From assembly GCA_022709625.1 (NCBI GenBank), contig JAKLIL010000021.1:1-11938 (forward strand): a stretch of DNA of 11,938 nucleotides. Reading direction: 5' to 3'. This DNA is from Verrucomicrobiota bacterium. GTDB taxonomy: Bacteria; Verrucomicrobiota; Kiritimatiellia; CAIQIC01; Lenti-01. Shown here piece after piece: positions 1 through 8,400 of the stretch. Below the pieces are notes generated by a model. That model saw only the letters and a list, made by a program, of their open reading frames with translations. It did not search any database and had not been told where the DNA came from. Both the position numbers and the translations under genes were made by a program. The number at the start of each line of letters is the position of its first letter. Position 1 is the stretch's first letter.

Positions 1-3000
1 AAGGTGCCGGTTCCCGCGCTGCGCGCCGCAGTCACCGTCAGCGCGTCGTTTGCCCGCAAATTACCGTAGGCGTCCTCGATGCGCACCGCCGGTTGCTGCG
101 CAAACGGCATACCCGCCGTCGCGGTTGCCGACGGCTGCGTCTGGATGGTCAGCTTGCTGGCCGCTGCGGGATTCACCATGTACGGGGTACTGGTATCCGG
201 CAGAATGGCAGGTTGGGTCACGTTCGACGCCGTCAGGGTCTGGAAGCCGGCGGTCTTGTTGGTTACGGCGACGGTCCGGCTGCCGACGGAGAGCGCCCCG
301 TTGGCCGGCAAGGAAGCCAAGGCATCGCTGGCGACAAGTTTCACCACGTTGTTGGTGCTGATCAAGTTCCAGTTGGCATCCACGGAACGGATCGTGACGC
401 TAAAGACAGCGCCCGCCGTCTGCGCCGTCGGCGCGCCCGTCTTGCCGGTCGACGTGCCCGGCACCGGCGTCTCGCCCGGCAGCAGCACTTGCAGTTTCGC
501 GAAGGCGCCGAGATTCACCGTGATGGCGGGACTGGTGTTCGCCGTCTTGGTGCCGTCGTCGACATCCGTCGCCGTAACGGTCCGGGTGCCGCCCGCCGTC
601 CGGAACGTCACGCTGAACACCTGGGTTCCACCGACCAAGGCTGCATTGGGCGGCAAGGTGGCATTGGGATCCGTGGTCGTGATGCCCACCGTATCGCCGA
701 TGGCACCGACCAGATTCCAGTTGGCGTCCACGGCGTTCACCGTCACGTTGAAGGGCGTTCCGGCCGTCCGCGCCGTGGGCGTTCCCGTCTTGCCGGAGGT
801 GGTCCCCGGCGCCGCGGTTTCGCCCGGCACCAACAACTGCAGCTTGACAAAGGGCCCGGGGTTGACCGTAAAGGCCGGACTGGTGCTGGCGGTCAACACC
901 GGCGCCACCGTGTCGGTGGCCGTCACGGTCCACGAACCGGCCGTCTTGTTGGTTATCACGAAATTCCGCGTCCCGGCCACCAGCGCGGCGTTGGCCGGCC
1001 TCACGTCGTTGGCATCGGTGGTATCGATGGAAACGGTGCTGACATCGCTGACCAGGTTCCAATTGGCGTCCACGGCGTTCACCGTGACGGTATAGGCCAC
1101 GCCCGCCGTCTGGTTGTTGGGCGTGCCGGTTTTGCCCGTCGGCGTCCCCGGCGCCGCCGTCTCGCCCGGCAGCAGCAATTGCAACTTGGCCGCCGCGCCC
1201 GAATTCACGGTGATGGCCGGACTCGTATTGGCCGCCTTGGTTCCGTCGCTGACGTCGCTGGCGGTGATCATCTGGGAACCGGCGGTCGCGAAGGTCACGC
1301 TGAAGGTCTGGGCCCCCGCCAGCAGCGCGGCATCGGCCGGGAGAATCGCATTCGGATCAGACGTGGTAATGCCCACCGTGTCAACCACGGTATTGATCAG
1401 GTTCCAGAAGTCGTCCACCGCGCGGACCGTTACGCTGAACGCCGTGCCCGCCGTCCGCACGGTCGGGGAGCCCGTCTTGCCCGTTATCGTTCCTGGCGCC
1501 GCCGTCTCCCCCGGTACCAGCAATTGCAGCTTGGCAAACGCGGCTGGATTCACCGTGAAGGAGGGACTGGTGTTGGCCGTATAGCTGCCGGTCGCCGTGG
1601 CCGTCCAGATGCCCGCCGTCTTGTTGGTCACGAGGAACATCCGCGTACCCGCCACCAGCGCACCGCTCGCCGGCAAACCGTCGTTGGCATCCGTGGTGTC
1701 GAGCGTCACCGACGTGGCATTGTTGACCATGTTCCAGTTCGCATCCACGGCGTTGACCGTCACGGTATAGCCGACACCCGCCGTCTGCGCCAAAGGCGTC
1801 CCCGTCTTGCCCGAAGCCGTCCCGGGCGCCGCCGTCTCTCCCGGCAGCAGCACCTGCAACTTGTTGACCGCGCCGGCAATCACTGCGGTGGCGGGGCTGG
1901 TGTCGGGCAGTTTGGCCCCGTTGGTGATGTCGGTCGCCGTCACGGTCCAGTTGCCGACGGTCTTTAAGGTCACACTGGCAGTCCGGGTTCCTGCGACCAA
2001 TGCGCCATTCGCCGGCAAGGCCGCATTGGGATCGCTGGACGCGATGCCTACTATATCCACGCTGGTATTGACCAGGTTCCAATTATCATCCACCGCATTG
2101 ACGACGACATTGAAAGCCGTCCCGGCTGTCCGGGTTGTCGGCGTTCCCGTCTTGCCCGTGGTCGTCCCCGGCGCCGCCGTCTCCCCCGGCATCAGCACTT
2201 GCAGTTTCGTGAACGCCCCGACGTTGACGGTGATGCTCGGGCTCGTGTTTGCGGTCTTGGTGCCGTCGCTGGCATCCGTGGCCGTGAGCGTGCTGGCCAC
2301 GGCCCTGCGGAACGTCGCGCCGAAAATCTGCGTGCCGCCGCTCAATGTCGCATTGGCCGGCAGCAATGCGTTGGGCTCGCTGCAGGTGATGGCTACCGTA
2401 TCGTCGACCGTATCGACCAAATTCCAATTGGCATCCACCGCATTGGCCGTCACGTCGAACGGCGTGCCGGCCGTCTGCGCCGTGGGCGTCCCCGTCTTGC
2501 CGGAGGTGAACCCCGGCGCCGCGGTTTCGCCCGGCACCAACAACTGCAGTTTGACGAATGCGCCTGGATTCACGGTCAACGGCGAACTCGGAATGGCCGT
2601 TACCGCCGGCGCCGTGGCGCTGCTGGCGCTGATTGTCGTGGTTTCCGCTTTGCGCAACGTGGTGTTCAAGGTTGTCGTCGACTGGCCGGACGCGAATGCC
2701 ACTGAGGTCACGTAGGTCGCTACGCCGCCCGGCCCGCTGTAGGCGATGGTCTTGGTGCCCGCATACGTCGTGACCAGATTGGTGAAATTGTCCACGGCCG
2801 ACAACTTGGCGATCTGAAACTGCGTGCCGGCCGTCTGCGCAAGCGGCATGCCGGCATTTCCGACTCCCGACACGAAGGTCTCGCCCGGCAGGGTCACCAT
2901 CAACTTGGCGGCCGCGCCGGCCACCACGGTCAAGGTGCCGGAATCCGTGGCCGGCAAGGCGCCGGAAGCCACCCGGATCGCCGCCGTACCCGGGTGGTGT

Positions 3001-3845
3001 CCGGTAAAGACCGCGCTTTTGCCGTCGCCCGCCGCGACGAGGTCGCCATCCGCCACGCCGCCGGTCTTGTTGACCAGCGTCCATGAATCCGCCGCCACGT
3101 TGGCCACGAAGTTGGTGAACTGGTCCCGCACGATGGCATAGGCCGCGAGGGAATTGCCCGCCGTCACGTTCTGCGCCGCCACCACGGTTCCGGAGCCGCT
3201 CGCCTGCGTCTCCACCCTCACCTGCGTGGCCGCCCCGGCCACCCGCGTCAGCGTGCCGCAATTGGCGCCCGCCGCGATTCCGGATATGATGGAGGATCCG
3301 GCGCGCGTGACGTTGTTGCTGCCGACGGGCCAGCCCCGCGTGGGCCGTACCTGGACGTTCTGCCACGTCAGCTTGTTGGTGTTGCCGGTGCCGGCGCTGA
3401 CCGCGGTGATGGAGATCGTGATGTTGGTGGTCCCGACCGTGGCGACAATGTTGCTGCCATCGGGACGGTCGTTGACGTTGTTGGCCGCGGTGGCACCGCC
3501 GTTCACCATGACCGTCACCCCGGCGCCCGGATTGAATTCGTAGCCGGCGGGAGCGTAAAGGATGATGGTCCCGGTGCCGATCGAGCCAACCGTGGTCTCC
3601 GCCATGACCGGTCCGGTCAGCGGGGTCCAGGCTCCGCCCACGCTGTCCGCCGAGATGGCTTCGCCGCCCGTCGCGGGAGTGAGCACCCCGGCCGCCAGCA
3701 CGTTTCCGGCAACAGCGGCCAAGCCGATCGCCAACCAGACCGCCGCCAGTCGCCGCCTACTCGGGGGATCGCCGCGGCCGCAGCGCAAAACGCCGGTCAA
3801 GCCAACCATGGGACCCACGCCACTACCGCACTTTGCAGTTTTCAT
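1..3845 (-). CDS. Large exported Ig-like repeat protein (gene B, 3' end outside window)
   Basis: The ATG at 3845 opens a frame that runs without a stop to the left edge (last whole codon 5-3; 1,281 codons). The start is supported by an AGAGGT Shine-Dalgarno five bases upstream and by the signal peptide that follows (residues 1-51). The next in-frame ATG, at 3809, has no comparable site. Residues ~52-190 form a beta-rich module rich in Gly, Thr, Val and Asn (contains LTWQNVQVRPT). Residues ~195-313 form an Ig-like domain containing YAIVRDQFTNFVANVAADSW. From residue 314 come eight tandem Ig-like repeats of 110-118 residues, then a related ninth domain from residue 1231 with IEDAYGNL. No catalytic motif is seen. 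A surface or extracellular structural or adhesive role is inferred. It lies 373 bases downstream of gene A on the same strand and shares its repeat family. The C-terminus, and hence the anchoring mode, is not visible. Confidence 0.93.
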   Translation of the reverse strand, partial: MKTAKCGSGVGPMVGLTGVLRCGRGDPPSRRRLAAVWLAIGLAAVAGNVLAAGVLTPATGGEAISADSVGGAWTPLTGPVMAETTVGSIGTGTIILYAPAGYEFNPGAGVTVMVNGGATAANNVNDRPDGSNIVATVGTTNITISITAVSAGTGNTNKLTWQNVQVRPTRGWPVGSNNVTRAGSSIISGIAAGANCGTLTRVAGAATQVRVETQASGSGTVVAAQNVTAGNSLAAYAIVRDQFTNFVANVAADSWTLVNKTGGVADGDLVAAGDGKSAVFTGHHPGTAAIRVASGALPATDSGTLTVVAGAAAKLMVTLPGETFVSGVGNAGMPLAQTAGTQFQIAKLSAVDNFTNLVTTYAGTKTIAYSGPGGVATYVTSVAFASGQSTTTLNTTLRKAETTTISASSATAPAVTAIPSSPLTVNPGAFVKLQLLVPGETAAPGFTSGKTGTPTAQTAGTPFDVTANAVDANWNLVDTVDDTVAITCSEPNALLPANATLSGGTQIFGATFRRAVASTLTATDASDGTKTANTSPSITVNVGAFTKLQVLMPGETAAPGTTTGKTGTPTTRTAGTAFNVVVNAVDDNWNLVNTSVDIVGIASSDPNAALPANGALVAGTRTASVTLKTVGNWTVTATDITNGAKLPDTSPATAVIAGAVNKLQVLLPGETAAPGTASGKTGTPLAQTAGVGYTVTVNAVDANWNMVNNATSVTLDTTDANDGLPASGALVAGTRMFLVTNKTAGIWTATATGSYTANTSPSFTVNPAAFAKLQLLVPGETAAPGTITGKTGSPTVRTAGTAFSVTVRAVDDFWNLINTVVDTVGITTSDPNAILPADAALLAGAQTFSVTFATAGSQMITASDVSDGTKAANTSPAITVNSGAAAKLQLLLPGETAAPGTPTGKTGTPNNQTAGVAYTVTVNAVDANWNLVSDVSTVSIDTTDANDVRPANAALVAGTRNFVITNKTAGSWTVTATDTVAPVLTASTSPAFTVNPGPFVKLQLLVPGETAAPGTTSGKTGTPTARTAGTPFNVTVNAVDANWNLVGAIGDTVGITTTDPNATLPPNAALVGGTQVFSVTFRTAGGTRTVTATDVDDGTKTANTSPAITVNLGAFAKLQVLLPGETPVPGTSTGKTGAPTAQTAGAVFSVTIRSVDANWNLISTNNVVKLVASDALASLPANGALSVGSRTVAVTNKTAGFQTLTASNVTQPAILPDTSTPYMVNPAAASKLTIQTQPSATATAGMPFAQQPAVRIEDAYGNLRANDALTVTAARSAGTGT
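804..842. repeat. 39-base exact repeat, copy 1 (in unit 7 of gene B)
   Basis: This stretch encodes the end of unit 6 to the GETAAPG segment of unit 7 and is identical to 2511-2549, 1,707 bases (569 codons) away. Both copies use GAA ACC for Glu-Thr, where the other five GET units visible after the first use GAG ACG. The similarity extends beyond the identical block with few mismatches (around 771-803 and 2478-2510). Confidence 0.9.
2511..2549. repeat. 39-base exact repeat, copy 2 (in unit 2 of gene B)
   Basis: Identical to 804-842. The two copies sit in units 2 and 7, which are not adjacent, yet they share synonymous codon choices absent from the units between them. Confidence 0.9.
3693..3845 (-). 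other. Signal peptide of gene B, Tat-like
   Basis: The first 51 residues have an unusually long, basic n-region, then S29-R-R-R-L-A (residues 29-34), a hydrophobic stretch at about 33-47 (LAAVWLAIGLAAVAG) and a VLA/A signal peptidase I-type site after residue 51. The S-R-R-x-L pattern and ~28 residues ahead of it fit the twin-arginine consensus, though the position usually filled by Phe is Leu and no Lys follows. A long Sec signal peptide is the main alternative. Export is well supported; the route is not. Confidence 0.7.
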
Positions 3846-3850
3846 TGCAC

Positions 3851-3856
3851 ACCTCT
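3851..3856 (-). promoter_or_regulatory. Ribosome-binding site of gene B
   Basis: The minus strand reads AGAGGT, then GTGCA, then the ATG at 3845-3843, a five-base spacer. This decides the start over the in-frame ATG at 3809, which lacks a similar site. Confidence 0.75.
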
Positions 3857-3887
3857 GGATTGCTCAAAATATCCTCTACAGCTTAAA

Positions 3888-3916
3888 GAAATAGGCACGC
3901 CGCCATTGGGCGTCAA
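3888..3916 (-). promoter_or_regulatory. Candidate sigma-70-type promoter of gene B
   Basis: On the minus strand TTGACG (3916-3911) is followed, after exactly 17 bases, by TATTTC (3893-3888). The -35 match is 5 of 6; the -10 match is only 3 of 6. Transcription would start near 3880, leaving a leader of about 35 bases before the ATG at 3845. The weak -10 element keeps confidence low. Confidence 0.35.
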
Positions 3917-4071
3917 TGGATTCGAGGTAAAAAGATGATTTGGCAATTATCCATCCTTAACATTAATCCGCGCATGGACTTCCTGCACCGGGCGGCATGT
4001 GGCCTTTTTGGGCCGTTTTTGCGGTTTTCACGGCAAATACGGGGCAATCGCGTCCAATTAAGAACGGATTA

Positions 4072-4096
4072 ATCGGCCCGATGTTTTCCCGGAAAA
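4072..4096. promoter_or_regulatory. Pair of adjacent short palindromes between genes A and B
   Basis: ATCGGCCCGAT (4072-4082) is a 5-base inverted repeat around one base. TTTTCCCGGAAAA (4084-4096) is a 6-base inverted repeat around one base. They are separated by a single G. Dimeric regulator operators can look like this. As a hairpin the second is AT-rich with a tiny loop, so it is a poor terminator. The function is unknown. Confidence 0.3.
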
Positions 4097-4218
4097 TCGT
4101 ATCTGTTTTATTTGCAATCGGTCCGGTCGATCGCCGAGGACAGGATGCAAGCAAGCGGACCGCGCAGACGACGAGCATGCGCCGGCCATGGACGGCGAAG
4201 ATTCGATGCGGAAACGAA

Positions 4219-5403
4219 CTACTGCCCCATCCAGCGGGTCGGCAAGTTGTAGAAGTTGGTGGGATGGTATGTCCACGTCCAACTTCCGCCGGGTTCGCCG
4301 GCGCGCGAAACGATCACGATGATGTCGTTGGGCTTGAAGTAGCCGGCCTGGACCAGGCCGTTGCCTTGGACGTTGCGCCAGACGCCGTCGGCATCGCAAT
4401 AGATGGTGTAGCCGTTGAGCACGGTCTTCGTCGCGGTATTGATCGTGTAGATCTCGTCGCCGAAGCCCCGCTCCCCTTTCACGAAACCGCTTTCGAGCAG
4501 GCGCATTTCGCTGGGATGGGCCGCCACCGGCAGACGCAGGACGGCGAGATTGTACATGACCGTCGCGCCCCGGTCGGAGCGGTGGCCCGTGTAGATCGTC
4601 TGGCTAAAAGCGTTCGTCGGCACCTTCAGGATGGGCGACCAGATCATGGCCGGAACCGACACGGGTCGGCCTTGGCTGTCCACCTGGTTGGAGTCCAACG
4701 CCGCGGTGTGCACGTAGTTGGTCGGGAGCGGATCCGGCAGCGTGATCGAAAATCCGCGCGTGAAGAAGTCGGGCGGTTGCATGACCACGGTTACGTCGCC
4801 GCCGCCCACGGCGAACCAATGGCCGTTGGTGTGCAGCCAATATTGGTCCGACGAAACCGCGTTGGTGCCGGAGGAATAGAATTCCACGATGGTCGCTCCG
4901 GCGGCCGGCAACGCACTGGAACCGCCGGGCAGGTTTTCGGTGCCGCCGAAGACGCCGCGGAAGGTGTTCACGTAGGGTTCGCCGTGGAGCGCCACGAAGT
5001 TCTGCCCGCGCGACAGCACCACGTTGTGCATGGCGTAAACTTCTTCGCTGGCCAGCGGCCGCTGCATTTGCCCCGTTTGGTTGGTCGTGCGCCACCGGTC
5101 CTTGTACGCCGCGCGGTAGAAACGCATCTGCCCGCGGCCGCGGAACGCGCCGCCGTCGTCCACGAACCAATTGGTCCGGACCGTGCCCACGAGCTGCCAG
5201 ACGTTGTTGCTGCGCTCCTGGAAGCGGCACGCGTCCCAACCGATCAAATCGTAGTCCCGCTTCACCTGGGTGTAGATGCCTTGCTCGTTGGTGGGGCCGG
5301 CCGCAATCCAGTAGAGCGCCGCGGCTTTGCAGACATTGGTGCGGCAAAGCGAGTCGGCGCCGGGAAACGCCGACGCGGCATCGCACTTGGCCATGGTCGA
5401 ACC
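4219..5403 (-). other. C-terminal module of gene A (~394 residues, unassigned)
   Basis: The region starts after an FN3-like segment (YVVVVVGLDEAGNEGPAG). It carries four clustered Cys (residues 2177, 2190, 2195 and 2229 counted from 11913) and one more at 2506, then NWFVDDGGAFRGRGQMRFYR, SRGQNFVALHGEPYVNTFRG, YTGHRSDRGATVMYNLAVLR, and ends FKPNDIIVIVSRAGEPGGSW, NFYNLPTRWMGQ. There is no hydrophobic C-terminal helix and no LPxTG or PEP-CTERM motif. It may act as a cap or secretion/sorting domain; that is inference from its position and from the absence of any known anchor. Confidence 0.5.
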
Positions 5404-8400
5404 CCGGATCAACGCAAACCGGATGGTGTTGTTGGTGGCCCAACTGTAGACGCCCGCGGGCCCCTCGTTGCCGGCTTCGTCCAGCCCCACGACCACCACC
5501 ACGTAGTCCTGGTCGTAGTCCAAGTCGTAAAGGCGGATGTGGTTCTGGGCGGGATTGGTCAACGCCTGGTAGTTCGGCTGGAAATGGGCCGCCGACGGAT
5601 CCTCGATCGGGGTATCCGCCGTCACGCTGGACCAGTTGGTATAGGCCTTCGTCGCGAGGAAATTCGTATAGACGTAGCCGGTCGTTTCGCTGGACGGGTT
5701 GTCGTCCAGCGGAACCACCAGCGGATCGTAGGTGCCGTAGTAGATCTTGTAGCTCCGCCATGGCGACAGCAGATAGCGGTCGGTCTCCAGGCCCGTCGGA
5801 TGGTTGGGATGCATCGGATCGTCCGGACCGATATTGGCCGCGATCCAGGTCAAGTCGAACTGCGTGGTCGGATCGTCCACCGTTTCGGTCACGGCGTTCG
5901 TGCCGCCGATGCCCATGTGCACGACCGTCGGCGGCGTAAGGTCGATGCGCTGCACGTGCGGCACGACCATGCCCATGGCCCGGTCGGCCAGCCCGCGATC
6001 CTCGTCCGCATCCACCGCGAATACGTAGCCGGTCACTGCGCCTTGCGCGGCCGGGGTCGGCACGGAATTCGTAGCCAGGCCGAGACCGACGGTGGCGCCG
6101 TCCGCCACTTGCACTGGCGCGGGGCTGCCCAAATCCACCACCCGGTACTCGCCGATGCCGGAACCGCCCGTCGGCAGATCGTCGGCCACCGACCAAGCCA
6201 GCGGCACGGGCGCGTTGGTCCACTCCCGGTTCGGCGCCACGACGAGCTGGTCGAACTCGAGCGCGCTGGTCCCGACGACTTGCTCCGCCAAGCGCAGCCG
6301 CAGGATTTCGTTGCTGGCCGCGCCGGCCACCGTCCACGAGATTTCGGCGTAATTCGTCGTCGCCACCGTCCGTTGGCCAAGCCCGTCCCAGGCGGTCCCG
6401 TTCCAGCGTTCCAAGACGAACCGGGATTCGCCCGGCGCGCGCAGTCGCGCCCACAAAATCAGCCAGCCCGGCCGATCCAGCGGCGGCAGCTGCAGGGCGG
6501 CATCGACGACGCCGAGGAGCGCGCTGTTCCGTTCGTTGGCCGGACCCGGGGAGACCGCGATCTCCGCTCCCGCCGCTTGCCACACGCCGTCGAGCGCCTC
6601 TTCGGACCAGGCGCCGGCCGCATGGGTCTCCCACCCGTCCACGTCTTCGAATCCCGTCGCTATCAGCGCGCCCGGCCGGCCCATGGTCAGGAAATTCGTC
6701 ATCCGCGGCCCCACCATGTCGTCGTCCAACACCTGCACGTAGCCGAACACGACGTTGGAGGCGACCGCCTGGTCGTTGGGACGGTCATGGTCGTTGTCCC
6801 ACAGGGTCAGGCGCACGGGATTGGTGGCGCCGGCCACGCCGGTGCCTTCCCCGCCCCACAGTTCGGCAACCTCGCCCGTAGACAACGCGGCCCACTGCCA
6901 CGCCACGACGGCGGTATCGGCCGTCGCCTCGGCCAAGTGGCTTAGGGCGGGACTGAAGTTGGTGCAATTGGCGGCAAAGCGGGGGCCGAACCCGATCGCC
7001 AACGAGGTGTTGGTGGTGGCGGGCCCCGCGGGATCGACCTGCATGCCGCTGTATTCGTCGTAGGCATTGCACAGCAGGGTCAAGCCGTCGACCAGCAGGC
7101 CGCCGTCGTAAGCGGCATACACGGCCGCCTGCCCGGCGCCGGAGACGGACAGCGCCGCCGTGGCGTTGGACGCCAGCAAGGAGCGGGAGTTGGCCCAGCC
7201 CTGGCCAGTCGCCGCGATCGGCGGCTGGACGTCGTCGTCCTGGACGGCGATGCGCAACGGATGGTCGGTGGTGACGTTGCGCGCGGAATTCGGACCGTCG
7301 GCCGCGTACCCACCCCAAGTTTCGTCCGGATCGCCGTAGCTCGCCCAGCTCCCAGCCGCCCAGGGGTAGCCGTTCTGGCGGCAATCGTCTTCCGCGCTGA
7401 CGTACAAGTAGTACTCCGCGTTTTCGTCGTAGCCCGGAACGGTGAACGCGCCGTACGCCCAGTTCGTGAGCATTTGCGCCGAATTGCCGACGGCCGCAAC
7501 GTTGCTACCCCAGAATACGCGGTCCTGGACCCAGTTGCTGCCGCCGCCGGTCTGCACATTGGTCTCGCCCGCATCCCAATTGGGCGACACGCGGCCGTTT
7601 TCCGGCAGGATGTTCCACGTGAACTGGCCGGCATTCGCGCCGGCTTCCGCATGCATCCAGTTCGTGGCGAATACGCCGCTGGGATCTTCCCAGCGAATGG
7701 CGAAGTCCAACCGGTTCCCGGCGGCGACGTCGCCGTCGCTGACGGACTGGATGTAGCCGTAGCGCGCGACGTACTCGTCGAACTGCCCCGCGAGGAAACC
7801 CGCGAGGTTGGTGCCGACGTAGAGGAGCGTGGGGACCGGGCCCTCGACGTCCGTCTTGCCGCCGATCCGGAAACTCTGGATCGTGCCGGCGGACAGCATG
7901 CCGGCGTTGTCGCGCGCCCGGACCTGCCACCAGTACTGCGTCGCCGCGGTGGACAGGACGTAGTTGGTCTGCGTGGCCGGCAGGTTCACGCGCAGGTCGA
8001 TGAGGCCGTTCTCCGTGCCCACGGCGCCGTTGAAGTTCGCGTTGGTGGCGACTTCGAGGAAGTAGCTGGTGACGCGGCCGTCGGCATCGCTGGCGGCGCT
8101 CCAGGCGAGCGTGGGGCGCGCGCCCACCTCGGCGTCGTCCGCCGGGGCAAGGGCCGTGGGCGCCGTCGGCAGCTGGTTGTCGACGATGCCGTTGCCGTCG
8201 AAGCGGACGTCCAGCCAGAAATCGACGTCGAAGTCGCTCAGGTCCTCCCGCCACGCCGTCACGTCCAGACGACCGTCGTTCACCTGGTAGGGCGCGATGG
8301 AGACGGAATCCGCGGCGTCCGGCGTGCCCGGGTAGGCCGCCACCGTGGAATCGCCCTCGTTGGCCCAGCGTCCGGAATTCAGGAAACTGGCTACGGTGAA

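Larger units (their letters stand above)
155..2906 (-). repeat. Tandem array of eight Ig-like repeat units in gene B
   Basis: Each unit starts at K-L-(Q/M) followed by PGET. Unit start codons are at 2906, 2552, 2207, 1862, 1532, 1187, 845 and 497, giving lengths of 118, 115, 115, 110, 115, 114, 116 and 114 residues; a diverged ninth domain starts at 155. Typical units read KLQLLVPGETAAPG, then GKTGTPTAQTAG, then VNAVDANWNLV about 35 residues in, and end TSPAITVN.GAF. The first unit is the most diverged (GETFVSG; NFTNLV in place of NWNLV). Units 2, 5 and 7 share SDPNA-type and DGTK-TANTSPAITVN segments. Units 4 and 6 share DTTDAND and TNKTAG-WT segments ending SP.FTVNP. Unit 3 is intermediate, and unit 8 resembles the second type. 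The pattern is typical of beta-sandwich surface arrays; I cannot assign a named family with confidence. Confidence 0.95.
3846..4218. other. Intergenic region between genes A and B
   Basis: This gap of 373 bases is AT-richer than the flanking genes. It holds the candidate promoter and ribosome-binding site of gene B at its left end, two close palindromes at 4072-4096, a 9-base inverted repeat (3962-3970 with 4065-4073), and T-tracts at 4005-4009, 4016-4020 and 4025-4028 on the plus strand. I see no RNA gene, no convincing intrinsic terminator for gene A, and no credible coding sequence. Confidence 0.8.

Noticed and set aside
93..1967. Open plus-strand frame of 624 codons antisense to gene B
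   Set aside because: It is an Arg/Gly-rich translation whose repetition simply mirrors gene B's repeat units. No signal peptide or domain is seen.
155..2906. CRISPR array
   Set aside because: The period is ~345 bases, it lies within a coding frame, and there are no short identical repeats with unique spacers.
2086..3366. Arg/Gly-rich minus-strand frame of 426 codons
   Set aside because: It is a shifted frame of gene B. The in-phase frame from 3845 has the signal peptide, the ribosome-binding site and coherent repeats.
4001..4020. Weak hairpin GGCC-TTTTTG-GGCC followed by GTTTTT on the plus strand, as a terminator
   Set aside because: The stem is only 4 base pairs and would act on the plus strand, where no gene ends. 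It does not serve gene A.
3963..4178. Small 71-codon minus-strand frame in the intergenic gap
   Set aside because: There is no recognisable domain, and the sequence overlaps palindromes and T-tracts. I saw no supporting Shine-Dalgarno site. Chance is the simpler explanation.
3997..6945. Open plus-strand frame of 982 codons antisense to gene A
   Set aside because: The product is rich in Arg, His, Gly and Val with no recognisable domain, and it lies opposite a frame with clear domains. It is the expected shadow of GC-rich codon bias.
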